The position numbers and the translations under genes were made by a program. From the NCBI RefSeq assembly GCF_029320955.1, contig NZ_CP119757.1, positions 4,030,001 through 4,094,000 of the forward strand: a DNA stretch of 64,000 nucleotides. Direction: 5' to 3'. Origin of the DNA: Flavobacterium sp. YJ01 (GTDB lineage: Bacteria; Bacteroidota; Bacteroidia; Flavobacteriales; Flavobacteriaceae). Below are positions 1 through 8,488 of this stretch, one piece after another; position 1 is the first letter of the stretch, and every line of letters starts with the position of its first letter. The notes beneath the pieces are model-generated. The model had not been told where the DNA came from. It saw only the letters and a program-made list of their open reading frames with translations, and made no database searches.

Positions 1-30
1 TACTTTTAAATAATTTTTAAAAATATAAAT

Positions 31-1089
31 ATGAAAAATATAAAAATTGTTTCGTTAGCAGCGTGCATAGCACTGATGCTTTCTTTAATGTTTTTTACTT
101 CATGCTCTAATGATGATAGCGCATCTTCTTCTTCGGGAGGCGCGCCAGTTATCGAAAGTGTGATGCGTTCGGGTTACGATGAAAACGGAAATATGTTTCC
201 GTCGACTCCTGTAACAATTGGAGATCCTAAAAACTATTATATCATTCATGGAAAAGGTTTTTTAACTACCGAGAAGATTTACTTTAATGATTATGATACC
301 TATTTTAGACCAACATTTGTTACGGATACAGATATAGTTGTTTTAATTGACGAAAATACGCCGTACGCAAATGCATCAAATGAGTTAAAAATCGTTACTA
401 AAAATGGTACGGTTACAATGCCTTTTACGGTTGCTCCTCCAGTTCCAACTTTTTCAGGATTTAATTATATCAATTGTGCAGCAGGCGATGAGGTAATTAT
501 TAAAGGTAAATATTTCTTGAATCCTGTTGTTACACTAGCAAAAACCGCTACGCTTCCAGAAGTTCCGGTTACAATTGTTTCTTCAACTTTAGAACAAATC
601 GTAGTGAAAATTCCAGCAAATGCTGACTATAGAAATCTTGCAGTAACTAATATTTCTGGTACTGCGGTTTCAAAAGAAGCAATCGGAACTGCTTTATACG
701 ATGATAAATTATACGGAATGCAATGGGGCGGACCTTGGGCAGGAAAAGGAGTTAATTTTGATTTTGATGGAGATTCTTATCAAGGAGAAAAATCTTGGCA
801 ATGGACTTTTGGCGCTTGGGATGGCGGTAACTGGGGTTTCAATGTTGATTTATCTAAATATAAAGCCTTCAGAATTGCAGTAAAAGGAGCTAAAAATGGT
901 CAGGTAAATTTCAGTATGAATGGAGGAGCAAACTACGTAATTCCAGTAACAACTACTTGGGTCTACATAGAAATTCCATTTGATAAATTAGGAAATCCTA
1001 CAACTTTAAGTATGATTACTTTCCAAGAATCTAACAATGACGGCGGAAATGTTGTGCTGTTTGATGATCTTGGATTTGTATTAAAATAA
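31..1089 (+). CDS. Surface glycan-binding lipoprotein (SGBP-B-like, IPT/TIG domains)
   Basis: The 352-residue protein begins with a lipoprotein signal peptide (hydrophobic core, then FFTSCSND with the lipobox Cys near residue 25). It continues with two IPT/TIG-type immunoglobulin-like stretches (roughly 35-135 and 138-215) and a C-terminal beta-rich glycan-binding-like domain of about 130 residues rich in Trp and Gly (GGPWAGKG, WQWTFGAWDGG), ending VVLFDDLGFVLK. This architecture is known from the surface glycan-binding proteins of Bacteroidota polysaccharide utilisation loci, where it holds polysaccharide at the outer membrane for a SusCD-type importer. The following GH27 and GH5 genes fit that role. 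SusC/SusD would lie left of the window. The substrate cannot be read from the sequence. Confidence 0.8.
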   Translation: MKNIKIVSLAACIALMLSLMFFTSCSNDDSASSSSGGAPVIESVMRSGYDENGNMFPSTPVTIGDPKNYYIIHGKGFLTTEKIYFNDYDTYFRPTFVTDTDIVVLIDENTPYANASNELKIVTKNGTVTMPFTVAPPVPTFSGFNYINCAAGDEVIIKGKYFLNPVVTLAKTATLPEVPVTIVSSTLEQIVVKIPANADYRNLAVTNISGTAVSKEAIGTALYDDKLYGMQWGGPWAGKGVNFDFDGDSYQGEKSWQWTFGAWDGGNWGFNVDLSKYKAFRIAVKGAKNGQVNFSMNGGANYVIPVTTTWVYIEIPFDKLGNPTTLSMITFQESNNDGGNVVLFDDLGFVLK

Positions 1090-1113
1090 GATTCTGTTTT
1101 GAGTTAGTTTGTG

Positions 1114-1151
1114 AGATGTTCCCTAGTTGAAAAATTAGGGAACATCTTTTT
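1114..1151 (+). terminator. Intrinsic terminator after the SGBP gene
   Basis: A perfect 12-bp stem (AGATGTTCCCTA, 1114-1125, pairing with 1136-1147) with a 10-base loop is followed by a short T tract. It separates the glycan-binding gene from the GH27 gene although they share strand and pathway, so either the two have separate promoters or this hairpin attenuates read-through. Confidence 0.8.
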
Positions 1152-1173
1152 ATAATAATTTAAGTTTTATAAA

Positions 1174-2406
1174 ATGAAAAAAATCGCTTTGTTGCTTGCT
1201 TTGGGTTTGTCCAGTTTAGGTTTCAGTCAAGGAAATACGCATAAACAGCAAGCTGGAAAATTTGAAGGCCTTGCTATGACACCGCCAATGGGATGGAATT
1301 CGTGGAATACTTTTGCAACTAATATCGATGAAAAACTGGTAAAAGAAACTGCAGATATAATGGTTTCTTCTGGTTTGGCAGCTGCGGGTTACAATTATAT
1401 AGTATTAGACGATGGCTGGATGACACACGAACGCGATGTAAATGGTGATTTGGTTCCAGATCCTGAAAAATTTCCTAGCGGAATGAAAGCAGTGATTGAT
1501 TATGTTCATAGTAAAGGTTTGAAATTCGGTTTGTACAATTGCGCTGGAACAAAAACTTGCGCTGGTTATCCTGGTACACGAGGTTATGAATATCAAGATG
1601 CGAGATTTTATGCAAAATTGGGAATCGATTTTCTAAAATACGATTGGTGTAATACAGAAGGAATTACAGCAAAAGAAGCTTACGCAACAATGAGTAATGC
1701 GCTAAAAACTGCAGGAAGACCAATTGTTTTTAGCCTTTGCGAATGGGGCGATAATCAACCTTGGGAATGGGGAAAGCCTATTGGGAATCTTTGGAGAATT
1801 TCGGGCGATATTTATCCTTGTTTTGATTGCGAATACAAACATCCAGAAAATTGGTCTTCTTGGGGATTTATGAAAATTGCTGACATGAGAAAAGATATCC
1901 GTAAATATTCAGGTCCAGATCATTGGAATGATTTTGATATGATGGAAGTTGGAAACGAAATGAACAATACCGAAGATAAAACCCATTTTGCAATGTGGTG
2001 TATGCTTTCTTCGCCTTTGTTTACAGGAAATGATTATCGAAAAATGTCTAAAGAAACATTAGCAATTTTAACCAATAAAGAATTGCTCTTAGTAAATCAA
2101 GATAAGCTTGGAATTCAAGGTTTTAAATATGCTGTTTTAGATGGAATAGAAGTTTGGGTAAAACCACTTTCTGACGGAGCTTGGGCAATAAGTTTTGTAA
2201 ATAGAACTGAAACTTCGAAAAAAATTAATTTTGATTGGAAGAAAAACAATATTAAAGATGCTGATTTTGGATATGAAGCCGATTTTTCTAAAACAAATTT
2301 CAAAATAAAAGATCTTTGGAAAAATAAAGAAGTAGGAAATACTAAAAAGGCTTTCATTGCCCAAATTGCGTCGCATGATGTTATAACATTAAAATTAATT
2401 CCTTAA
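1174..2406 (+). CDS. Alpha-galactosidase, glycoside hydrolase family 27
   Basis: The 410-residue protein has an N-terminal signal peptide (to about residue 18, SLGFSQ) and the GH27 TIM-barrel landmarks. These are TPPMGWNSWN at residues 36-45, LDDGW at 78-82, the nucleophile Asp157 in FLKYDWCN, and the acid/base Asp212 in RISGD. A beta-sandwich tail follows (about 310-410). Family members remove terminal alpha-1,6-linked galactose from galactomannan, galactoglucomannan or related glycans, usually in the periplasm. It lies 12 bases upstream of a GH5 gene on the same strand, which suggests side-chain removal coupled to backbone cleavage. No TAnnTTTG promoter is evident in the short gap behind the upstream terminator. 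Confidence 0.93.
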   Translation: MKKIALLLALGLSSLGFSQGNTHKQQAGKFEGLAMTPPMGWNSWNTFATNIDEKLVKETADIMVSSGLAAAGYNYIVLDDGWMTHERDVNGDLVPDPEKFPSGMKAVIDYVHSKGLKFGLYNCAGTKTCAGYPGTRGYEYQDARFYAKLGIDFLKYDWCNTEGITAKEAYATMSNALKTAGRPIVFSLCEWGDNQPWEWGKPIGNLWRISGDIYPCFDCEYKHPENWSSWGFMKIADMRKDIRKYSGPDHWNDFDMMEVGNEMNNTEDKTHFAMWCMLSSPLFTGNDYRKMSKETLAILTNKELLLVNQDKLGIQGFKYAVLDGIEVWVKPLSDGAWAISFVNRTETSKKINFDWKKNNIKDADFGYEADFSKTNFKIKDLWKNKEVGNTKKAFIAQIASHDVITLKLIP

Positions 2407-2418
2407 AAAATTGTCACT

Positions 2419-3381
2419 ATGAAATCAAAAATTTGGATTGTCGCTTTTTCTTTTTTGCTGATTGCTAATATTTCCAAAGCGCAATTCGTAAAAAAGCATG
2501 GACAATTAAGTGTTCAAGGAACGCAGTTGGTAGATAAAAATAGCAATCCTATTGTTCTTCGCGGATTAAGTTTTGGTTGGCATAGTTTGTGGCCAAGATT
2601 TTATAATGAAAAAGCAGTAAGCTGGTTAAAAAAGGATTTTAATTGCAATGTAGTTCGAGCTGCAATGGGAATAGAACTTGGAGATCATTCCTATATAAAA
2701 GATCCAGAATTTTCTAAACAAAAAATAGAAGCGGTTGTAAACGGTGCCATTAAATCTGATATCTATGTAATTATAGATTGGCACAGTCATAATGTTAATT
2801 TGAAAGAAGCTAAAAAGTTTTTTGATGAAATGTCAAGAAAATATGCCAAGTATCCTAATATTATATATGAAGTTTTTAATGAACCAGATTATGAAACTTG
2901 GCAGGAGGTAAAGGCTTATTCGGAAGAAATAATTAGAGTTATTAGACAAAACGATCCTAAAAATATTATTTTGGTTGGCTGTCCGCATTGGGATCAGGAT
3001 ATTGATCGTCCTGCCGAAGATCCGATAATGGGTTATACTAATATAATGTATACGATGCACTTTTATGCGGCAACTCACGGGAAATATTTGAGAGATAGAA
3101 CAGACGAAGCCATAAAAAGCGGTTTACCTGTTTTTATTTCAGAATCGGCTGGGATGGAAGCTTCTGGTGATGGTCCTTTAGATTATAAAGCTTGGCAGGA
3201 TTATATAGATTGGATGGAATCTAAAAAACTCAGCTGGATTACTTGGTCAATTTCAGATAAAGATGAAACATGTTCAATTTTGAAGAAATCTGCCAATTCC
3301 GAAGGAAAATGGAAAGAGGAAGATTTAAAAGACTCTGGAATTAAAGTTCGAGAATATTTGAGAAAGTATAATAAGGAATAA
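2419..3381 (+). CDS. Glycoside hydrolase family 5 endoglucanase/mannanase-type enzyme
   Basis: The 320-residue protein has a signal peptide ending near SKAQ (residue 21) and a compact GH5 barrel. LRGLSFGW (48-54) is the first strand motif. Acid/base Glu155 lies in YEVFNEP, substrate His214 in YTMHFYAATH, and nucleophile Glu242 in FISESAG. The pattern resembles the GH5_2 cellulase group, but the exact subfamily and substrate (beta-glucan, xyloglucan or mannan) cannot be settled by eye. The gap to the GH27 gene is 12 bases, so the two are probably cotranscribed and end at the terminator 20 bases downstream. There is no carbohydrate-binding module or type IX secretion tail, so a periplasmic enzyme is likely. 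Confidence 0.9.
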   Translation: MKSKIWIVAFSFLLIANISKAQFVKKHGQLSVQGTQLVDKNSNPIVLRGLSFGWHSLWPRFYNEKAVSWLKKDFNCNVVRAAMGIELGDHSYIKDPEFSKQKIEAVVNGAIKSDIYVIIDWHSHNVNLKEAKKFFDEMSRKYAKYPNIIYEVFNEPDYETWQEVKAYSEEIIRVIRQNDPKNIILVGCPHWDQDIDRPAEDPIMGYTNIMYTMHFYAATHGKYLRDRTDEAIKSGLPVFISESAGMEASGDGPLDYKAWQDYIDWMESKKLSWITWSISDKDETCSILKKSANSEGKWKEEDLKDSGIKVREYLRKYNKE

Positions 3382-3401
3382 AAGTTAGTTTAATTTTTTT
3401 T

Positions 3402-3435
3402 AAAGCCTGTTCAATTATTGAGCAGGCTTTTTTTG
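3402..3435 (+). terminator. Terminator of the GH27-GH5 unit
   Basis: A 13-bp stem (AAAGCCTGTTCAA against 3418-3430, one G-U pair) with a 3-base loop is followed by a T run. Confidence 0.9.
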
Positions 3436-3986
3436 TTATATCAATTGTGTTTCCTTTAGAGAAAAAGCACTTTAAAAATAAGTCATAAAAGTAAGTTTTG
3501 TGAAGTTGTTTTTGTAAGAATTATAATTGATGAATATTTTTTGTTTTTCCTTGATTAGATTATTATGTGTTTTCTGGGTTTTGTTTTAATTTTTTAATTA
3601 GCCCCTATTTTTTTAGGGGGTGTTTCTTGTTTGCTCTCTTTTTTTACTTGTTTTAGGTTTATTTTTGTAGTAAAATTTACTTTTAACCCTGTTGTTTTTG
3701 AAAAAACTCTTAAAATTTTGTTATTGAATTTTCAAAAACAATTATCGATAAATATGAAATAATGATTATTGGAAGATTAATTTTTGTAATCCGTAATTCT
3801 TCGCTCAAAACACCAAAAAAGTAGTTTTGAATTATTCTGATGATACAAAAGTTAATAAATTCGCTAATGAAAATGATGATGATTTGAGGCGAATGAAAGT
3901 TTTTAGAAATGACTTATACTATTACATAGATATATAAAAGATTAACTAACCAGAATCAATTTAATAACTAAAAACCAATTTAAAAC
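3436..3986. other. AT-rich 0.55-kb spacer before the porin gene
   Basis: No intact gene. It holds a short hairpin at 3602-3619 (CCCCTA, six T, TAGGGG), a possible TAnnTTTG box at 3660-3667 whose upstream TTTG (3630-3633) is spaced too far for a confident promoter, and the degraded reading frame at 3797-3940. The porin's own promoter could not be identified. Confidence 0.6.
3797..3940 (+). pseudogene. Short decayed reading frame without start codon
   Basis: An open frame of about 47 codons starts directly after a TAA (3794-3796). It reads FFAQNTKKVVLNYSDD near its start and RRMKVFRNDLYYYIDI near its end, then hits a stop. The start resembles the end of a signal peptide (FFAQ) and the composition is protein-like, but no start codon lies in frame. 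An ATG at 3762 opens a different frame (MIIGRLIFVI) that stops at about 3824, so a single frameshift near 3790-3820 would join a start to this frame. It could be a gene remnant or chance; no family was recognised. Confidence 0.35.
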
Positions 3987-5078
3987 ATGAAAAAAGCATT
4001 TTACATTTTAACCGCCATGTTAACAAGTTCTTTTGCCTTTGCCCAAGAAGATGAAGCTGCCGCTCCACCTGCAACCACTTGGGGAGGTTCTGCTGATGCG
4101 TATTATAAATATGATTTTTCAAAACAAATGAATGGATTAACGAGCTTTACCAACTCTCAGAATTCATTTGAATTAGGAATGGCATCTATTGAAGCAGGTC
4201 ATACTTTCGGAAAAGCATCTGTATTTGTAGATTTAGGTTTCGGAAAAAGAGCAGCAGAGTTTTCATATAATGAAACACCGGATAAAGATGCAAGTGCAAA
4301 ATTTTTAATTAAACAGTTATATTTTACATATAATGTAACAGACGAATTTAAATTTGTAGCCGGTAGTTTCGGAACGCATATCGGGTATGAAGTGTTAGAT
4401 GCAGTAGATAACAAAAACTACAGTATGTCTTACGCTTTCTCTTACGGACCATTTTTTAATACTGGTTTGAAAGCACAATATACTTCTGGTAAATTTACTG
4501 CGATGTTAGGACTAACAAATCCAACAGATTTTAAATCTGCAATGGATGCTGGATCTTATCAAAAAACATTTATCGGACAAGTGGGATATATTGGAGAAAC
4601 AGGAAGTGCTTACTTGAATTTTACAACAGGAAGTACTAACCCGATTCCAGGAAGTACAATTCCAGTTTCTGATGAAAACAAAACACAGTTTGACTTAACA
4701 GCATCTAAAACAATCAGCGATAGTTTTGCACTTGGTTTAAATGCAACTTATGCTAAAACTAAAAATGATTTTGACAGTGCTTTAGATGGAGAATGGTTTT
4801 CTATCGTAGGATATGCAAACTACTCTTTCAGCCCATCATTGCTTTTGGCTTACAGAATGGAGTACTTTGATGCAAAAGATGCTGCTCCAAGTCTTGGAAC
4901 TTTAGCTGGATCAAGTGTTTTTGCAAATACTGTTTCTTTGAATTTTAAAGTTGGAAAACTAACAATCATTCCTGAGTTAAGATACGACGCTGCATCTGAA
5001 GATATTTTCGTGGATAAAGATGTAATGCCAACAGGAGGAAACTTCTACGGATTAATTGCTACAACATACTCTTTCTAG
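3987..5078 (+). CDS. Outer-membrane beta-barrel porin (OmpL/BBP2-like)
   Basis: The 363-residue protein has a signal peptide (cleavage after AFA-Q, residue 19), an Ala/Pro-rich linker and then alternating amphipathic beta strands to the C-terminal aromatic LIATTYSF. Motifs such as WGGSADAYYKYDF (residues 31-43), FVDLGFGKRAAEF and LKQLYFTY-type strands fit the putative beta-barrel porin-2 (OmpL-like) family, which forms outer-membrane pores of poorly defined specificity. It is monocistronic: a 0.6-kb spacer precedes it and a terminator follows. Its codon use looks more like that of a well-expressed gene than its neighbours (an impression, not computed). Confidence 0.8.
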   Translation: MKKAFYILTAMLTSSFAFAQEDEAAAPPATTWGGSADAYYKYDFSKQMNGLTSFTNSQNSFELGMASIEAGHTFGKASVFVDLGFGKRAAEFSYNETPDKDASAKFLIKQLYFTYNVTDEFKFVAGSFGTHIGYEVLDAVDNKNYSMSYAFSYGPFFNTGLKAQYTSGKFTAMLGLTNPTDFKSAMDAGSYQKTFIGQVGYIGETGSAYLNFTTGSTNPIPGSTIPVSDENKTQFDLTASKTISDSFALGLNATYAKTKNDFDSALDGEWFSIVGYANYSFSPSLLLAYRMEYFDAKDAAPSLGTLAGSSVFANTVSLNFKVGKLTIIPELRYDAASEDIFVDKDVMPTGGNFYGLIATTYSF

Positions 5079-5111
5079 AGATAAAGATTGATATTTTTTT
5101 TTTTTTTTTGG

Positions 5112-5148
5112 AGCTGTCGAAACATACTAATGTTTTGGCAGCTTTTTT
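5112..5148 (+). terminator. Terminator of the porin gene
   Basis: A 13-bp stem with wobble pairs (AGCTGTCGAAACA, 5112-5124, with 5131-5143) and a 6-base loop, followed by six T. A T-rich run also precedes it. Confidence 0.85.
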
Positions 5149-5158
5149 ATTTGTAATT

Positions 5159-5200
5159 GTTAGTTGTTAGTTGTTAGTTGTTAGTTGTTAGTTGTTAGTT
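5159..5200. repeat. Six exact tandem copies of a 7-base unit
   Basis: The unit GTTAGTT is repeated six times without error in the porin/amidase spacer. It is too short-period for CRISPR. It shares the 7-base period of the trp-operon repeats but not their sequence. Confidence 0.95.
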
Positions 5201-5414
5201 GTTGGGACTTTATAGACTATGAAAGCCTAGATCTATTATGTGTATATTTCTAAGAGCTAATTTGGATGTTGTTTTTTGTTATTTATGGTTTAAATTTCCA
5301 TCTGTAGAGGCTCACCGCAGTGCGTCTCCTTTGAATAAGAGTAAACAAGACGTTTTATAATAAATATGTTTTTAATATATAGAAAAACGGATTAGAATTA
5401 AGAATTGATATAAA
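5201..5414. other. Spacer between porin and amidase genes
   Basis: No gene seen. At 5303-5329 there is an imperfect palindrome (GTAGAGGCTCACC facing GTGCGTCTC) that looks like a worn copy of a dispersed repeat. Confidence 0.5.
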
Positions 5415-5450
5415 AAAACGCATTTCTAGTTTAGTAGAAATGCGTTTTTA
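5415..5450 (-). terminator. Terminator of the rimO-amidase operon
   Basis: A perfect 15-bp stem (AAAAACGCATTTCTA against 5436-5450) with a 6-base loop. On the minus strand it is followed by a T run, directly downstream of the amidase stop codon. Confidence 0.9.
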
Positions 5451-5470
5451 TATTTTGAATTAACTCTTAT

Positions 5471-6373
5471 TTATTGAACCTGTTTTTTGTAAATCGAATA
5501 AATGGTGTCAATTGTTTTTCTGTCTAAAACTGATGTTGCATCAGTTTGAATATAATGTAATTTGAAAGCTTGAATTGCTGCGGTTAAATTTTTGGTGTTG
5601 TAACCGATAATTCTAAGTGCTGGTTCAATCTTAAAATCGAATGGCGCTGGTTCTAAAACTTCGTCTGGCCAAATTCCGAATCCTTTTTCTGCAAGTGTTT
5701 TCCAAGGAAACAAGGCGCTTGGATCTTGTTTTCTACCCGGAGCAATATCTGCATGACCTAAAAAGTTTTGAGTCGGAATGTTATAATCCTTTTTTAATTT
5801 AGTTAACAAAGCAACTAAACTGCTAATTTGTGCTTCTGTAAAAGGTTTAAAACCATTATTGTCCAATTCAATTCCGATAGAACAAGAATTTAAATCGGTT
5901 GTTTTTCCCCAAGTAGAATTGCCTGCATGCCACGCTCTCAGATAATCATTAAGCATTTGCACCACTTTTCCATTTTCAGAAATCACATAATGTGCGCTTA
6001 CTTGTGTTTTTGTTTTTGTAAAAGTATTAATTGTCTGCTGAAGAGAATCTTGAGCAGTATGATGAATGATAACAAAACTTGGTTTTCTTAAGTTGAAATT
6101 TACAGTTCCGATCCATTCGGTATTAATTCCGTTTTGCAAATAAGTCGAATTTGTTTTAGATAAAGTATCTTTTACAATTCTCAACTGTTGTGCATAAGAA
6201 GTATCAATCACAACTGTAGTGGCCGGGATTGGTTTTGCTTCTTTATTTGTAATTTGATTCTCTAAGGTCTTTAATTGCTGGTCATATGCTTTTTCCGTGT
6301 TTTTGTACGGATTTGTAGAGCAAGAGCTGATAATGGCAGCCAAAAGCAGATAACAAAAAAGCTTTTTTGTCAT
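5471..6373 (-). CDS. N-acetylmuramoyl-L-alanine amidase lipoprotein (Amidase_2/PGRP fold)
   Basis: The 300-residue protein is a lipoprotein (IISSCST, Cys18) with a coiled linker and an AmpD/PGRP-type zinc amidase domain at about residues 95-225. Ligand His lies in VIIHHTAQ (104/105) and the second set in GHADIAPGRKQDP (His207, Lys215, Asp217), with SIGIEL in between. The family cleaves the amide between muramic acid and the stem peptide, in recycling or wall remodelling. A roughly 70-residue C-terminal tail (after FPWKTLAEKGFGIWPDE) resembles the peptidoglycan-binding extension of AmiD-type enzymes. It is the last gene of a minus-strand unit with rimO, 27 bases after the preceding gene. Confidence 0.9.
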   Translation of the reverse strand: MTKKLFCYLLLAAIISSCSTNPYKNTEKAYDQQLKTLENQITNKEAKPIPATTVVIDTSYAQQLRIVKDTLSKTNSTYLQNGINTEWIGTVNFNLRKPSFVIIHHTAQDSLQQTINTFTKTKTQVSAHYVISENGKVVQMLNDYLRAWHAGNSTWGKTTDLNSCSIGIELDNNGFKPFTEAQISSLVALLTKLKKDYNIPTQNFLGHADIAPGRKQDPSALFPWKTLAEKGFGIWPDEVLEPAPFDFKIEPALRIIGYNTKNLTAAIQAFKLHYIQTDATSVLDRKTIDTIYSIYKKQVQ

Positions 6374-6400
6374 AATACGTTGTTTTATAAGTTTAAACGA

Positions 6401-6958
6401 TTATTCGGAGATTTTCGTATCTGTATTTTCTTTTACTTCCTTAGAATCTTTTGTGTCTTTTGAATCTTTATCTTTTTTCTTTTTAGATTTAGTTTTCTTA
6501 ACCTCTTTCAAAGTGTCCATAAAAGTCTTGTACTTCTCAACTTGGTCTGGATTCAAAAATGCGTTAATTCTTTTATCTGTATTTTCTCGTAGAGCTTTTA
6601 TTTGCTCAATTTTTTGATCTTGGCTACTACTTTCGTTTTTTAGTAAAATACCTTGTTCTCTGATACTTTCTGCTAAAACATTTGTAATTGCAATGGCTTG
6701 CAATTCATCAAGATTTACTTGAGGTTTCATTTGTTCAACCACGATAGCTGCAGTTTCTTCTGGAGGAGTTTCTTTTGGTTTGCTTGGGGTTCCTTGTTGC
6801 TGTCCTCCCATCATACTTCTGTCCATTCCCATTCCGCCGCCTCTTCCGTAGCCGTTTCCGTAACCACCATAGCCATTGTTGTAACCACCATACTGCGCAG
6901 AAGCAGTAAAATAGAATAAGCTAAAAACTAAAATAAATAAAGTTTGAGTTGGTTTCAT
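6401..6958 (-). CDS. Secreted Gly/Tyr-rich protein with charged C-terminus, function unknown
   Basis: The 185-residue protein has a signal peptide (to about residue 21, FTASAQ), a low-complexity segment of GGY/GYG repeats and Met/Gln (22-55), a helical middle (65-150: LDELQAIAITNVLAES, INAFLNPDQVEKYKTF) and a tail very rich in Lys, Asp and Glu. The middle resembles the helical Spy/LTXXQ-type periplasmic proteins seen in many Bacteroidota (inference only). It sits between rimO and the amidase with short gaps (41 and 27 bases), so it is probably part of the same transcript. A role at the cell surface or in envelope stress is a guess. Confidence 0.7.
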   Translation of the reverse strand: MKPTQTLFILVFSLFYFTASAQYGGYNNGYGGYGNGYGRGGGMGMDRSMMGGQQQGTPSKPKETPPEETAAIVVEQMKPQVNLDELQAIAITNVLAESIREQGILLKNESSSQDQKIEQIKALRENTDKRINAFLNPDQVEKYKTFMDTLKEVKKTKSKKKKDKDSKDTKDSKEVKENTDTKISE

Positions 6959-6999
6959 AAAAGTATTTTATCTAAGATTAACAATTGTTAAGTGTAAAT

Positions 7000-8313
7000 T
7001 TAAGCAGGTTCTCCGTATAAATCAAATTCTGTTGCTTCTATTATCTTGATATTAACAAATTCTCCAGTTTTTACGTAATGTTTAGATGCGTCGATTAAAA
7101 CTTCATTGTCAACATCTGGGCTATCAAATTCTGTTCTTCCAACAAAATGCGCCCCTTCTTTTCTGTCTATAATACATCTGAATACTTTGCCAACTTTTTC
7201 TTGGTTTAAATCCCAAGAAATTTGAGATTGCAATTCCATAATTTCATTTGCTCTTGCTTGTTTTACATCGTCTGGAACATTATCTTCTAGTAAATAAGCA
7301 TGAGTATTTTCTTCATGAGAATAAGCAAAACATCCCATTCTGTCAAATTTCATTTCTTGTACAAAATCTTTCAAAATTTCAAAATCTTCTTGAGTTTCAC
7401 CAGGATAACCAACAATAAGAGTTGTTCTGATTGCCATTCCAGGAACCGCAGCACGGAAGTCTTTTAATAATTGAGTGGTTTTAGCCTGAGTAGTTCCACG
7501 ACGCATTGATTTCAAAATAGAATCTGAAATGTGCTGTAAAGGAATATCAATGTAATTGCAGATTTTTGGCTCGCGTTTCATTAATTCTAAAACATCCATC
7601 GGGAAACCAGTAGGGTAGGCATAATGCAAACGAATCCATTCAATACCTTCAACTTTTGCTAGTTCTTCTAAAAGTTCAGCAAGATTTCTTTTTTTGTAAA
7701 GATCAAGTCCGTAATAAGTTAGATCTTGAGCAATTAGGATTAATTCTTTTACGCCATTTTTTGCTAAACCTTGTGCTTCTTTAACTAATTTTTCAATTGG
7801 CTGAGAAACATGAGAACCACGCATTAAAGGAATTGCACAGAAACTGCAAGGTCTGTCACAGCCTTCGGCAATTTTTAAATAAGCATAATTTTTTGGAGTT
7901 GTAGTTAAACGTTCTCCAAGTAATTCATGTTTATAATCAGCTCCAAGAGCTTTTAATAATTGAGGTAATTCTGTAGTTCCAAAATATTGGTCCACATTTG
8001 GAATTTCTTTTTCCAAATCTGGTCTGTAACGTTCAGACAAACATCCTGTAACGAAAACTTTGTCAACAAGTCCTCTGTCTTTTTTATCAGCATATTCCAA
8101 AATCATATTTACTGATTCTGCTTTTGCATTGTCAATAAAACCACAAGTGTTGATTACAATAATGTTTCCTTCTTTTTCTGCAGGAGCTTCATGTTCAACT
8201 TCTTTTCCATTAGCACGCAGCTGTCCCATAAGGACTTCACTGTCATAAACATTTTTTGAACACCCAAGAGTGATTACGTTAATTTTGTTCTTTTTTAAAG
8301 ACTTGGTTCTCAT
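7000..8313 (-). CDS. rimO: Ribosomal protein S12 methylthiotransferase RimO
   Basis: The 437-residue radical-SAM methylthiotransferase has the N-terminal MTTase domain cysteines Cys18 (LGCSKN), Cys57 (NTCGFI) and Cys91 (VTGCLSERY). The radical-SAM cluster motif CxxxCxxC is at 152-159 (EGCDRPCSFC) and a TRAM domain forms the last 65 or so residues. CGFI after the second cysteine and the YPTGFP region point to RimO rather than MiaB or MtaB. The enzyme attaches a methylthio group to an aspartate of ribosomal protein S12. It is the first gene of the unit ending with the amidase. A TAATTTTG box at 8333-8340 on the minus strand lies about 20 bases upstream of the ATG. Confidence 0.95.
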   Translation of the reverse strand: MRTKSLKKNKINVITLGCSKNVYDSEVLMGQLRANGKEVEHEAPAEKEGNIIVINTCGFIDNAKAESVNMILEYADKKDRGLVDKVFVTGCLSERYRPDLEKEIPNVDQYFGTTELPQLLKALGADYKHELLGERLTTTPKNYAYLKIAEGCDRPCSFCAIPLMRGSHVSQPIEKLVKEAQGLAKNGVKELILIAQDLTYYGLDLYKKRNLAELLEELAKVEGIEWIRLHYAYPTGFPMDVLELMKREPKICNYIDIPLQHISDSILKSMRRGTTQAKTTQLLKDFRAAVPGMAIRTTLIVGYPGETQEDFEILKDFVQEMKFDRMGCFAYSHEENTHAYLLEDNVPDDVKQARANEIMELQSQISWDLNQEKVGKVFRCIIDRKEGAHFVGRTEFDSPDVDNEVLIDASKHYVKTGEFVNIKIIEATEFDLYGEPA

Positions 8314-8332
8314 ACTTTTATAAATTGGAGTG

Positions 8333-8340
8333 CAAAATTA
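8333..8340 (-). promoter_or_regulatory. Probable -7 box of the rimO promoter
   Basis: Minus-strand TAATTTTG fits the Bacteroidota TAnnTTTG box. No convincing -33 TTTG at the usual distance, so only moderate support. Confidence 0.45.
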
Positions 8341-8429
8341 CACTTTTTTTATTCAAACAGCACTAGTTTTAAAGTTGTTTTAGCTGTTTTTTATGAAGTT
8401 AATGCGTTGAAAAAGCTTTAGTAATGATT

Positions 8430-8460
8430 AAAAAAAATCCGCCAGATAAAAATCTGACGG
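8430..8460 (-). terminator. Terminator of the FadL-type gene
   Basis: A 9-bp stem (8439-8447 with 8452-8460) with a 4-base loop and a T run on the minus strand. The single non-Watson-Crick position is G-U only in the minus-strand RNA, which supports that direction. Confidence 0.85.
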
Positions 8461-8488
8461 AAATTTTCATTAATCTATTTAATTTTAA

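Noticed and set aside
31-3381. Complete polysaccharide utilisation locus
   Set aside because: SusC and SusD are not in the window; only the distal genes are present.
5159-5200. Possible CRISPR array
   Set aside because: The unit is 7 bases with no spacers and no cas gene is present.
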